Source: Argyresthia goedartella
Taxonomy: Eukaryota; Arthropoda; Insecta; Lepidoptera; Argyresthiidae
Assembly: GCA_949825045.1 (NCBI GenBank)
Contig: OX463809.1
Coordinates: 1,763,501-1,827,500, forward strand
DNA: 64,000 bases
Reading direction: 5' to 3'
Part shown: piece by piece, positions 21,501 to 33,500 of the stretch
Layout: each line of letters opens with the position of its first letter
Numbering within the stretch: the stretch's first letter is position 1
Translations under genes and position numbers: made by a program
The notes under the pieces: model-generated
The model's database searches: none
What the model was told of the DNA's origin: nothing
Seen by the model: the letters and a program-made list of their open reading frames with translations, nothing else

Positions 21501-24500
21501 CATTTAGCTTTATGGCAGACGGCCCTAAATATTTTTGAATAAAAATTGTTGTTTCATGTTTTTTGCCATAAAGTTTATCCCTACTTTTACGGATTCCTTT
21601 TGTTGCCCATTCACTAAACCCTACTTTACTATCGCTTTTTGTAAGTTCATGTAATTTAAAATTGTTTTCAAAACTATCTGAAAATTTCTTGAATAAGTCC
21701 GTATAGTGATCATTCGCTTTTTGGGTATTATTTTGAGTAGGTAAGCTACATTGTAAATATTGTTTAAATGATTCTTTTTTTTTTGTTGTGATTGGCCTAC
21801 ACAAGACTACTTCCTGTGCTTTTGAATCTACTTCTCTTGTAAGTTACTTCTAAGTTGACAATTTGACCACTGTGATCAGACTTTAAATAATTTACTGTAC
21901 ACTTCTTCAAAATTTCGCAACCGCAGAAGAAGTTATCAAGGCAGGTTGCGATAGTTTCAGTTATTATTGAGGGCTCTGTGAAGAGGTTGACTAAATTAAG
22001 TGATTTAAAAAATATTATTAATTTAGTATGCAACAGAGACTTATAATTTGTACGCGTAGACGTGTGATTCAGTATAAAATCGGAGACGACTTCAACGGAG
22101 TGGTGTGACTCTTCGCGGGAGTCCCCCAGGGTGGTATACTCTCCTCTATCTTCATTAATTCCATCTCAGATGTCCTCTCCTCGTTATACCATCTCTACGC
22201 CGACGATCTCCAGATATACCGCCATTTCCCCCCCTGTATATGGCACCAGCTGTATAGGTATTAAATGCCGATCTCGATAATATCACGGTTTGGGCCTCGT
22301 CTTATGGTATCCTTGTCAACCCTACTAAGTCACAGGCTATGATTATTGGTTCCAGGTACTCCCTTAACTTGATACAGCATATTTCTATTGCTCCTGTAAC
22401 CTGTGATGGACCCGTAATAATCGCATACAGCACCAAGGCCAAAATTCTAGGAGTTATGATTGATAACCAGCTGTCCTGGTCAGAGCATGTCAGCGACGTT
22501 AGTAGACGTGTCTTTGCCACCTTCCACTCCCTCAGGCGTCTAAGAATTCCTGCCTCGTCAGACAAAAATCACGCTTGCCCAGTCTCTTCTTCTTCCCCTG
22601 ATCGATTACGCTGATGTCCGCTGGGCAGGCGCAAACGAAAGCAACTGAAATAACTCGAGTGACTTCAAAACCTCGGGATTCGGTTTGTTTTCGGTCTGCG
22701 CAAGTTCGAACACGTCTCGGAGTATCTCAGGGAGTTGAAATGGCTCCCGATTCGCCTTCGACGGGATTCCCATATCCTCATTCGCCTCTTCAATATTTTA
22801 CGTAATCCTCGCTATCCTGGCTTCTTTCGTTTTTGTCTTTCGATTGGCCACGGAGATCTCACACTCGGTCACAACTCCGCAACATAACACTGCCGCTGAA
22901 AGATGAAAAACCGCCAAATTGTGACACACACTTCGAATAAAATGCCGACTTTTTAAAGAGTAGAATCTAAGCTTATGATTTTGATTTACAAAGATACTTA
23001 AGAACCTACTTCAAACAGGAGGATGTTCTCAATTCGCCTTTTGTTTTTTTTTTGTATGTAAGTTACGCGATTGTTCCGTCAATTATGAATGGATTAGGAT
23101 GATATTTTTTTTGATCGGTAAGTCATAGGGGAGCGGAGGGTAGTACCGTACAGCGGCCAATTCCGTACAGCATGTTTTTCCCAGAAGGAACCGAGATATA
23201 ACTGTTTGTCTCTGTCACACTTATTGGTTTTAGTGTAGCATCGTATTCTGTCAAGCTTTCGCGTCAGTGACGCAGCGTGCAGTGGCGAGATCGGACGTTT
23301 TGTGTCTTTACGCTCGTTGTTACAGATTTCTAACGTCGGAAAATAAGCCGTAAGTACATATTTTTTACATTTTCTCTAGTGACAGCTTTCAATTTCATTT
23401 TGTAAGCATATTTAGCAGAGTACCATGGCATATTTTCCTTTAGATACAGCATATTTCTGTGACCACAAGCCGTTAAAATTTAAAATTCTGTTTCGGGTTA
23501 TTCCGTACACTGTACGGTATTGGCCGCTAATGTATCACCATGATCTCTTAATGGATATAGATCTCTCTCAAAATATACCTACCATGATTCTTAATTCTTG
23601 GCTTTCCTCCATCTATAGTTAGATAAATGTATTTTTTCAGATGGCTCCTAGAAAAAAATGTACCTGGTCGCCACGAAAAATGAAAATAGCAGTTAAAGCG
23701 GTGCAAGGCGGAGCTAAATTACGCCAAACTGCTGCCCTTTACAATATTCCAGTGATGACACTCTCTGATTATGTGAAACAAACAGGTACCAGTAGAACAG
23801 TGACTTTTAAAAAAATGGGTAGAAAACCTGTTTTTACGGCACAGCAAGAAAACGAAATGAAAGAACACATTTTACTCCTTTGTAGGAAATTTTACGGAAT
23901 GACACCAGATTCACTAAAGCATTCTGTATTTGAATATGCAGAACGAAATAAAATAAAAAATCCTTTTAATAAAGCTTTAAAACAAGCTGGAAAAGACTGG
24001 ATGTATGGTTTCCTTAAAAGAAACCCCGAGATCTCCATCAGACGCCCTGAAGCTACAAGTATTAACCGGATCCTTGCATTCAATTCACAAGAAGTCAAAT
24101 TATATTTTGACAACTTGACCCAGGTTATGAATAAACATAAATTCCCTCCACATCGAATGTTTAACATCGATGAAACTGGAATAAACAACGTTCACAGGCC
24201 AGGCAAGATTCTTGCTGCGAAAGGAGAAAAACAAGTTGGAGCTGCAACGAGTGGGGAAAGAGGCAAAACTATCACAATATGTTGTTGTGTCAGTGCTACA
24301 GGCCACTACATCCCTCCTATGATAATTTATCCTCGTCAGCGTATGCAAGCTCATCTAGAAAGAGGAGGGCCAAGTGGGACCATATACAAATGCTCAAAGA
24401 GTGGGTGGACGAATGAAGAGCTGTTTCAGGATTGGATGGTCCATTTTAAGGAACATGCAGGAGCTACACCGGAAAACCCTTTGTTACTGATCCTCGATAA

Positions 24501-27500
24501 TCACAGTAGTCATATTTCACTAAATGTCTACAACTACTGTCGTGAGAATGGTATAAATATGGTGACTTTGCCCCCACATACGTCCCATCGAACACAGCCT
24601 CTAGATTTAACTGTGTTTGGTCCACTAAAAACTGCGTTGCACAAGGAGTGCCAGACATATATGAACTTGAATAAATATGAGAAGCTTACAGCTCTTGAAC
24701 TCATTCCCCTTTTTACCAAAGCGTACCAAAAAATTGCAAACGCGGAAAAAGCTGCAAGTGGCTTTCGAAAGGCGGGAATTTGGCCGTTCGATCCAAATGT
24801 GTTTGAACAGTTGGCTGAGGAAGGAAACGATGAACCAACAAACGAATATATTTCAGCAGAAGAAGCCATATATGATTTATATTCACAACACGTACCTACA
24901 AACAATCCTGATAGCCCCCAGCCCAGTACATCTGCTCAAAATAATCCGATCCAACTTGAAGATTTTAACATTTCACAGGCTAGTACACCAAGTCCGATTA
25001 ACCAAATCTACAGCACAGAAGAAGAAGTAGTAATATATCCAGAGCCAATAGACGATGAGATAGAATGTGTAAGCAAGGGCGTTGAAAGTCCCAGTACCCT
25101 TGAAGACAACACTCCAACTGTATTAAACACAAGAGAAGACGAAATTTCAATTCAATTTCCTGAGTCCATCAATGTTGAATTCACAGATATTGAACGAGTT
25201 AGGAGAAAAATCTTGATTTCTCCCGGACCTGCAGCTGAAGTAGCTTTCTGCACAATTTCTCCAATGCCGGATAAAAACATAGTGCGAGAAAAAGGGAAAG
25301 GGCGAGGCAAGAGAACTAAACAACATTCAATAATTCTGACGTCTACTCCAATGAAGACAGTCTTGGAAAACAAAGAGGAGAAAAAGACCATAAAGAAAGA
25401 AAAAGAAGCTAAAGCAAAGGACATAATAAAACAAAATAAAAAGACGCTAAAGAAAGAAAAAAATAATTCAAAATGCGTGAAGAAACAAAACGTATGTGTG
25501 AAAGGAAAAAAATACTCTAAGGAAGCTATTGAAGGAAAAATAAAAAATCGGTGTAAGAAACGCAGAAATTATTCAACTTCTTCTTCTGAAGTTGATGAAA
25601 ACATCTTATGTGACGATGATGATGATTTTGATGGTCAATTTTTTGACGAAGGCGAATCAAGAATTGATGAATTGTGTGTAATATGTGGCGAATTTGGAAA
25701 AAATCGAGAGTTATGGTACAGATGTGTGTCATGTGGAAAGTGGGCACATGCTTTGTGTAGTGGAGAAAACTCTGCAAATAATTATATGTGTGCATTTTGC
25801 AAATAATATGTATTTTAATAATAATTAAAGTTTCTGTAACTAAAAAATCATTGTTTTACTTGAAAAATACCTGCAACCATTCGGTTTTTTATACTTACGA
25901 GAATGTACGAATTTAGACGAATGGTGTACGAAATTACCCTCAAGTGTCGGGTAATTTCGTACTTAATATGTTTTTAAATACTAAGTTTTTAAAGGTTCAA
26001 TGGTTGTTGTATTAAATTGTGGTTGTCTTACATAAATCTATACAAAATTTAGAGTTACTTTATAAACTAAACTTGAACTTGGGCGTAACAGATTTGGAGA
26101 AAAATGCTTTCAAAGTTAGGCGTACGGTACTACCCTCCGCTCCCCTACTTTGGAGGTGGTCTCATATAAATTTTATTAAAATTTATTCAGCACTTTTTGA
26201 AAAATAATCATAATAAAAAAAAAGATACGCAGATGAAGTTTTGGTTTGTGGTTCCCTTCAGCTTAGGGTTTGATGACGACCGTTGAAGTCGTTTTTTTTT
26301 TAAGTTTTTAACTTTGTGAATTATTTTGTCTCACAAAATTCCCTATATAGCGTCAAACTGGAACTATTGAACTGAAAGGTAAAGTGAAAAACATTACCTT
26401 CAGCATATGTTTTAATGAGGACTTTTCTTGTATACAGTATAATTGTATAAATCTTGTATACATTCGCATCCCGACCGGGAGAGAAGAAATAGAGCTTTAA
26501 CTTGAAGTTGGTTTTTTTAAGTTTTTTACTTGGTGAATCATTTTGCCTGACAAAATTCCCTATTTGAGCGCCAAACTGAAACTACTACATTGAAAAGTGA
26601 AGTGAAAAATAGAAAATTTAAATTTAAATTCTTCCAACTTGAAAACATGAAAACAAAGTTTCAGTAGGTTGTCATTTAAACTGAGAAGTCTACAAAAATT
26701 GAGAAGTATTTTTATCATCCAAAGTGAATGGTTTCGAAGAAGTCAGAAATAAAAGTAATAATAATAATAATAATATTTATTTATTTCAGATATACATCCA
26801 TAATTAAACACGGTAAAATGAAAAATAAATTGAAATAATGACACAAAACAAAAAATAAATTAATTGGTAATACAGAAAACAAGATCTAAGTATGTAAGTT
26901 AAGTCCACACACTCATTCGTCATTCTGTCATAATTATGTCTATTACACATTCATCACACAACACATTCACTTACTTCTTATTCCTGTTTAAGTGCACATC
27001 CACCCAGTGCTTCATCATAGGGCTGTCGACCCTATCAGCCAGCGTTCTGAGGATCAAGTTCGAGCTGCCGCGAGTCCGACTCCACATGGACGCTACTCTG
27101 TTACGCAGTATGGCGAAAAAATCGTTTATTCTTGCTTCCGCAAACATCGTCGACGCGCTACAGTATCGCGGCAGCCCCAACACAATCCTCAGCGCGTTAT
27201 TGTATTGGACACGCAGGGAGCTGTAGGCCCTCTGCGTATAGCGAATCCATAGACTGCAGGTGTAGAAGGTTTGACAGTAGGCTCTAAACAGTGTAAGTTT
27301 CACTTCTTTAGTGCACCTTGCAAACCTGCGGGCCAGCATGTTACAGCGGACTGACAACGCCCTGCGCTCTCTCTCCATGTCCAGATCATCTGTGAGTGTC
27401 TCCGTGACCACATGCCCTAGGTACTTAAATTCCGAAACTCTGGACACGGGTATTCCACACAGCCGGACTGGTGGTACAAACGATGGTGATTTGGTGCCCG

Positions 27501-30500
27501 CCTTGAAAATGAGCATTTCACTTTTTTTTGCATTGTACCTAAGGCCATGCGACCCGGCGTACGACTCACAGATCCCTAGTAACCGCCTGAGGGCTCTGAT
27601 TGAGGGGCTAAGCACCACCATGTCGTCAGCATAGCTTATGTTGTTGACCATGATGCCATGGACTGAACATCCAACCTTGGTGTCGCACAGCCCCTCGATC
27701 AGTTTGTTCATGTACAGATTGAACAGCTTGGGAGACGTCAGGCCCCCCTGCCTCACTCCACAGCTCAGCCCGTATTCATCACTCAAAGAACCGGCCCATC
27801 TGACCGCGTTACTTTGATTTCCATACCAGTACTTAAACATACATATGAGCTCATCAGGTAGGTCAGTCTCCTTCGCCAGCTTATCCCACAGAATGGTATA
27901 GTTGATGAGGTCAAAAGCCTTAGATAAGTCCAAAAAGCAGGCATATACAGGCGTCTTTCTATCCGTGTAGTAACGGACAGTTTGCTTGAGGCACATGATG
28001 GCACTTTCAGTGGACAGCCCAGTTCTGAAACCAAACTGGGCATCGTGCAAGTTAAGATATTTATCAAGTTGCTTATCAAGCAAACTGTCTAATACCTTCG
28101 CGATGATCGTGGCTAGTGATATAGGTCTATAATTACCTTTATCACTAGCATCACCTGTTTTATTTTTGATAACAGGTACAACAATAGTTTTTATGAGCAT
28201 TTCAGGCAGGTAGGAGTGTCCAATACTGGCGTTAATAAACATCTTCAGAACTCTGGGCAGATGTGCACCAGCATACCTCAAGTGCTCGACGCTCAGACCA
28301 TCATGTCCCGGCGACTTTCCTCGCTTCATAGAACGGATGGCCCTCTCTACTTCTATAATGGTAAAACGAGTGCATTCACTCTCTACCGACCGTCGGGGGT
28401 GTGCGCCGGACACTACCGAGGCTGCAGCTGACGCTGATTCAGGCACCACAGCAAAATGTTCTCTGAACATATTTGCTATGTCCCCGTTATTGGTCAAACC
28501 GTCCACAACCACAGGCAGGCTCGACCTAGGACTGAGCTTGTTTGTTTGCTTCCAAAATTTTTTAAAATCCTTAGCCTCATGACTTGTAGCAATTATGTCC
28601 ATTTTGATGCGTTCATTGTTATCTTGACACCATTTTAACTTGTTTTTAAATAATTTCTTTGATTGTTTCATTTTATCATAGATTAATCCAATTGTGGGTT
28701 TGCCAAACAGTACCCAAGTTTGAAATTTAAGTCGAGCCTCCCTATGGGCCTCCGCCACATACTTATTCCAACCTATAACATACCTTTTCTTATCACAACT
28801 TTTGCCTTGATAACTACAGGTAGCAGCCTCACTCAATATGTTGACAATACTGTTATACAAATTGTCTATAACTACCTTGTGTTCCACATTGGTACATATT
28901 TTCTCACTACAGTGTCTGAGCTCGAAAGGAAAGTCAATGTCACGTAACCGGCTATGACATGACTCCCTGTACATATTTATTTGTGTCTCATCTCTAGTAC
29001 CCCATATAACTTTAGATGCAAACTGATTATATATATTTATTTTGGGCACAAGTATTTTGAAGTCACAATCAATCAGCAGGGGAAGGTGATCAGACCATGT
29101 CACATCATAATTCACCTCAAATCTTGTGACGGTTTGATATGCTACACAACTAGTTATACAATGATCAAGCCAACGACAACAGCCATGAGCGTCACTTATG
29201 TACGTATATGTGCCTGAGTCAATACCTAGTGATTCAATGTCCGCACAAATCCACTTTTGTTCCGCACAGAATTGGAGTAGTTCATTACAAAATAACTCAC
29301 CTGGGTGAGCGTTAAAGTCCCCGAGTACGTACACATTATCCACGGTGCTGTCCTCGACGATAGCACTCACCTCTGCTAGGCATTCAGTGAAGACTGGTAA
29401 GTTCTCTTTCGAGTCCGTAGGCATGTAGACGGAGAAAAATATAGCAGACCGACTAGCCACTTCACACTTTATAGCCACCAATCTCACACTTTTACAATTG
29501 ATAATAGTGACTTTATCAAACGCACTTTTACGCCACAAAATAGCTACGCCGCCGTAAGGCCTTCCTCGCACTACTCCCGCCGAAGTATCCACGGCCGACA
29601 CTCCAGTCGCAGCGAAGTCAGGATGGATGCCACTCAGGTAAGGTATGTCGTGGGGCAGCAACCAAGTCTCCTGCAGCGCAATTACGTCCATCGATAAGCA
29701 TAGCTCTCTGACATGGCCCGAGACTCTCATCACGGACTTACAATTGAAGCTTGCGAGCTTACAAGTTCTGCGGCTCAGTTTCTCTTTGAAGCCGAAAGTT
29801 TGTCAGCGTCTTTACTAGCCGTCCGGCTAAATATAAAATACCTACGGAAAAAGATCCCGTCTGGCCATAGGTTGTCGTTGTAGAACACTGGAAGTTTGTC
29901 CTTGGGTATGTAGATCTTATAAGAGTTGTACTCCTTTTCCTCTTTCATACCTACTCGCACAGGAGACACAACAATCTGAGTTTTCTCCTTTATGTACTCA
30001 GCGACATCAATTTCTAAGGCTTCCAGAGAGACATTGTAGATGAAAAGGGGTATTTTAGGGGCCGCGGCTTTAAATTTGCATTCAGGGTCAACAGGGGCTC
30101 TTCCCTTTTTCCCCACAAAACGAGATTTTGATTTTCGTTTCTCCACCGTTATCCAGCCATCTTGCTCGGGTTGAGATTCTAGATTATTATTTCTAACAGC
30201 AGATACGGTTAATGTCGGAGAGCGCCGTAGGGCCCCACCGGCGCCTACTCGTTCCACAGTGTTCGAAACCGCGGTACTTTTGCCGGCCTCCACGCATGCA
30301 CCATTCCCCTCCACCGCCGCCGCCGAGTCGGCCGGTTTCACGGGCACCGCAGCCTTTCCAGTCACCACGCTCGCGAAAGACAGAGACAGCGGACCGCGCG
30401 CCTCAGTCATACGCGAAGGTAATGTTTCCGTTGGCCTACCCTCCGGAGATGATGATGAGGATATTGATGATGCATGATTCTCATGAGTTTCAGACACGGC

Positions 30501-33500
30501 AAGGAATCCCATAGGGCCACTATTGTTTTGGTAACTGTCTTCCAAGCAGAATGCGCCTCTTTTCGTATTGACATTAGTAACAACGCACTGTCGTTTCATC
30601 TCGTTGAGTTCAGATTTCAGTTGTTCAAATTGGTGAATAGTAACATACTCTGTCTCCGCCGCCACTGCGTATTTTTGCTGCATGTCACCAAGCTCCCTTT
30701 GTATCAAGACAATGTCTTTTAGAAGTCTAGTGACGTCTACATGGTCAAAAGTGACCGGGGGTAGTTTTGCAAGGTCCCTTGCCACGAAGATCGGCATTTC
30801 TTCGGGATCCGTTTCTCTAAAGAGGCAGATTATGTCGTCCAGGTTGCGTTGAGTCTTCCCATCACGTCTTCGAGTAGTTTTCTGCTTTGAGACCGACTCA
30901 AACAGAAGGCTTTTGGCATTCTCTATTTCGTCATCGGAAAAAGCCGTTGCACAAATCTGCACTAAACTTTCGTCGACCATAACATCCATTTTATTTTGCA
31001 CAAACGCAAGTAACTCGTTTATTACAATGTTGCAAGTCTTGCATTTTAACACGTAAGAGGCCATCGCCCCTGAGGTTAACAATTAACAACAATAAATCAC
31101 GGGATATCGACCAACTCCAATGAGCGAGCGCGCGCGACTGATATGTGCAATGTTTACTAAAAGTAATAAACTGAATAAAGATTATTATGAACATAATGTT
31201 CATTTTGTTACGTTAGGGACGAATCGTTCATAATTTAATTAACTGTAAACACAAGTAATAATAAGTTACAAAGATGAGTCCCAGTCCCAGACCACAGGTA
31301 AAGTGGATGTTGCCATTCATAAAACGTCACCATAATCTGCCAGAGGTTAAATTACTGGACTAAATCTGCCAAAAAGGCAGGAAACTGCCACATATGGTCC
31401 CACTGCTTATGAGAATGGGTTCAGACTACAAGCTATCAGTCACTGGAACAAACTTCCCAGCGCCATCACTGCCCGTCAATTCACACTTTTAAAAGTCGTT
31501 TGAAAGAACACTTATCTTTCTCTTCCATGATAAGTATTAGTCATTGAACTACTATTACTAGCGTATGGAACCGACACCGCGAACCATTTCTTTGCGCCAT
31601 GACCTAACGCCAACCGGCGTTATTCCCTTTAGTCCCTCGCCAGCGCTCATAGCGAGCGCATGCCGATATTGTGACTAAAAATAGTTCAAAAATGCCTTTT
31701 TGCGTCTTGCGATATTGTAAAAATGCGACTACTACGAAGAAAAAAGATAGTGGTGTGACGTATCATCAGTAAGTAAGCAAAATATCAACTAAAATAATCC
31801 AAAACTAATTTTGAACATATTTTCTACTGTACCCAACTTTTGTATTATATGAAAACCATAGAATATGAAAAGTGAACTGTACAGAAAAGACACGTAGGTA
31901 CGTGATACGAGAGAGCACATCTCAAATATGTGGGATATGATAAATGTGGTAAATATGGGTAGAGGACTCCTAAACTAACAAAACATGTTTGGTAATATTT
32001 TAACACGACTGGCTCCAAAAATGGAGTATACTGTTTTCAGGGTTCACGTGGGTATTTTTGTTAATTCTACCACAACTTCTTAAAGCCTGAACCGATTTAG
32101 AAGTGTGTGGTATCGCTAGGATCTAGCATCCTAAGTGGAGAAGGCTATAAATATATATAAAATATAAGGTGTAAAAATAATTTTCTTTTCAGTTCATTTT
32201 GAAATTTATAACCTAATTTTTGTAGGGTGCTAATACGAATTTGGGGTACATTATGCATTCCAAGGTGGTGGTTGCGAGAATTTTTTAATTTATGATATGG
32301 GTATGATAATAAATGATATGATATGAAAATATGATAATAAAGTTTATAATATATAAAATAGCAATGATGGATTTTTATTCCACTTCTTTATTTCGTTATA
32401 CCAGACCTTGATCATGCAGATTTTACATTGGTTTTCGCATTCATTAGCAAGCTATAACGCCGAATTAAAAATGTTTAGATAGATTACTATAACACATAGC
32501 TAATGCGAAAGCGCAAGTCATCTACATAAACCTTTGTTTAAATCTCGGTTACCATTAATACTTCGATCAGTACATTTTGTAATAAACTGCACTCAATCAA
32601 ATGAAGTTTTGTAGGTATAAAAGCGGTGTCACTTCTGCGGTGTGTAATATAAAGGCACGACACGTCGAGCTCGCGGCAGGTCGCGGCAGCTCCCCCGCCT
32701 CGCTTGTGATCTAATTGCGACAGGTTTTTGGTTCGAAACAGCGTCTCTATAGTAATGGTAGCTCAATGTTATTAGTATTCATTTGTGTCTACTATTTATA
32801 TATACATGTTACATATAGCATTATTTTTAGTATAATGTAGATATTGGTAAGTAGTTTATTATTTTTATTGTTGAGCACATAGTTGTTCAGTGTTCAGTTT
32901 AGTGTTAGACAGCAACATGTTAGAAGTAGTAAAGGATTCAAAGTTTCTTGGAATAACTATTGATAGAAAATTGCAGTGGGGACCCCACATAGATAAATTA
33001 GCTAGTAAATTAAGTTCTACGGCTTAAGCTGTTAGGAACTTCAGACAAAACACGGATCTAGGCTAGTATATTTTAGTTACTTTCATAGTGTCATGTCCTA
33101 TGGTATCTTGTTGTGGGGGAAAGCAGCGGATATTCAAACTATTTTTATTTTACAGAAAAGAGCTATTCGAGCAATTTATAATTTAAAACAAACAGACTCC
33201 TTACGAGAACTTTTTAAAGAAATTGACATACTAACTGTAGCTAGTCAATTTATTTTCGAAAATGTACGTAAGCAAGAACCTTACAATATTTTCCAAACAT
33301 AGCGATAGCTGTAATGTTAACCTAAGAAATAATCACAGACTAGTTGGGCCCCGGTTTAGACTCGCGAAGGTTAGGAATTCTTTCAAGGGTCAGTGCATTC
33401 TCTACTACAATAAGATAACCCTGGAGATTTTGAAATTGCCATTTGAGCAGTTTAAAAAGCATGTTAATGCGACTTTGTCGAAAAAGGGATATGACAATGT

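Larger units (their letters stand above)
23128..26145 (+). mobile_element. Pogo/Tigger-type DNA transposon, apparently intact
   Basis: 3018 bp bounded by perfect 24-bp inverted repeats (GGGGAGCGGAGGGTAGTACC plus GTAC at 23128-23151 and its exact complement at 26122-26145). TA lies outside each end (23126-23127 and 26146-26147), the target of the Tc1/mariner/pogo superfamily. It carries one undamaged 721-codon transposase gene. Subterminal motifs recur inside both ends. Inserted in SLC35B4 intron 3 in sense orientation. Identical terminal repeats and an open gene argue for recent arrival and possible autonomy. Confidence 0.92.
26761..31157 (-). mobile_element. Near full-length two-ORF LINE (CR1/Jockey group)
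   Basis: About 4.4 kb on the minus strand: short GC-rich 5' UTR (TCAGTCGCGCGCGCTCGCTC), ORF1 (31082-29775), ORF2 (to 26971) and a 3' UTR closing in AAATAAATATT plus an ATT repeat at 26761-26790. Flanking TAAAAGTAATA at 26750-26760 and 31158-31168 is a candidate target-site duplication. The exact 5' boundary could lie some 15 bp further inside. Both ORFs are open, so the copy may be retrotransposition-competent. It sits in antisense inside SLC35B4 intron 3. Confidence 0.85.

Noticed and set aside
23425..23622. Small upstream ORF as an extra exon of the pogo transposase
   Set aside because: It lies within a well-bounded 5' UTR intron and shows no domain.
30212..30722. Plus-strand ORFs of 72-100 codons
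   Set aside because: Antisense shadows of LINE ORF1.
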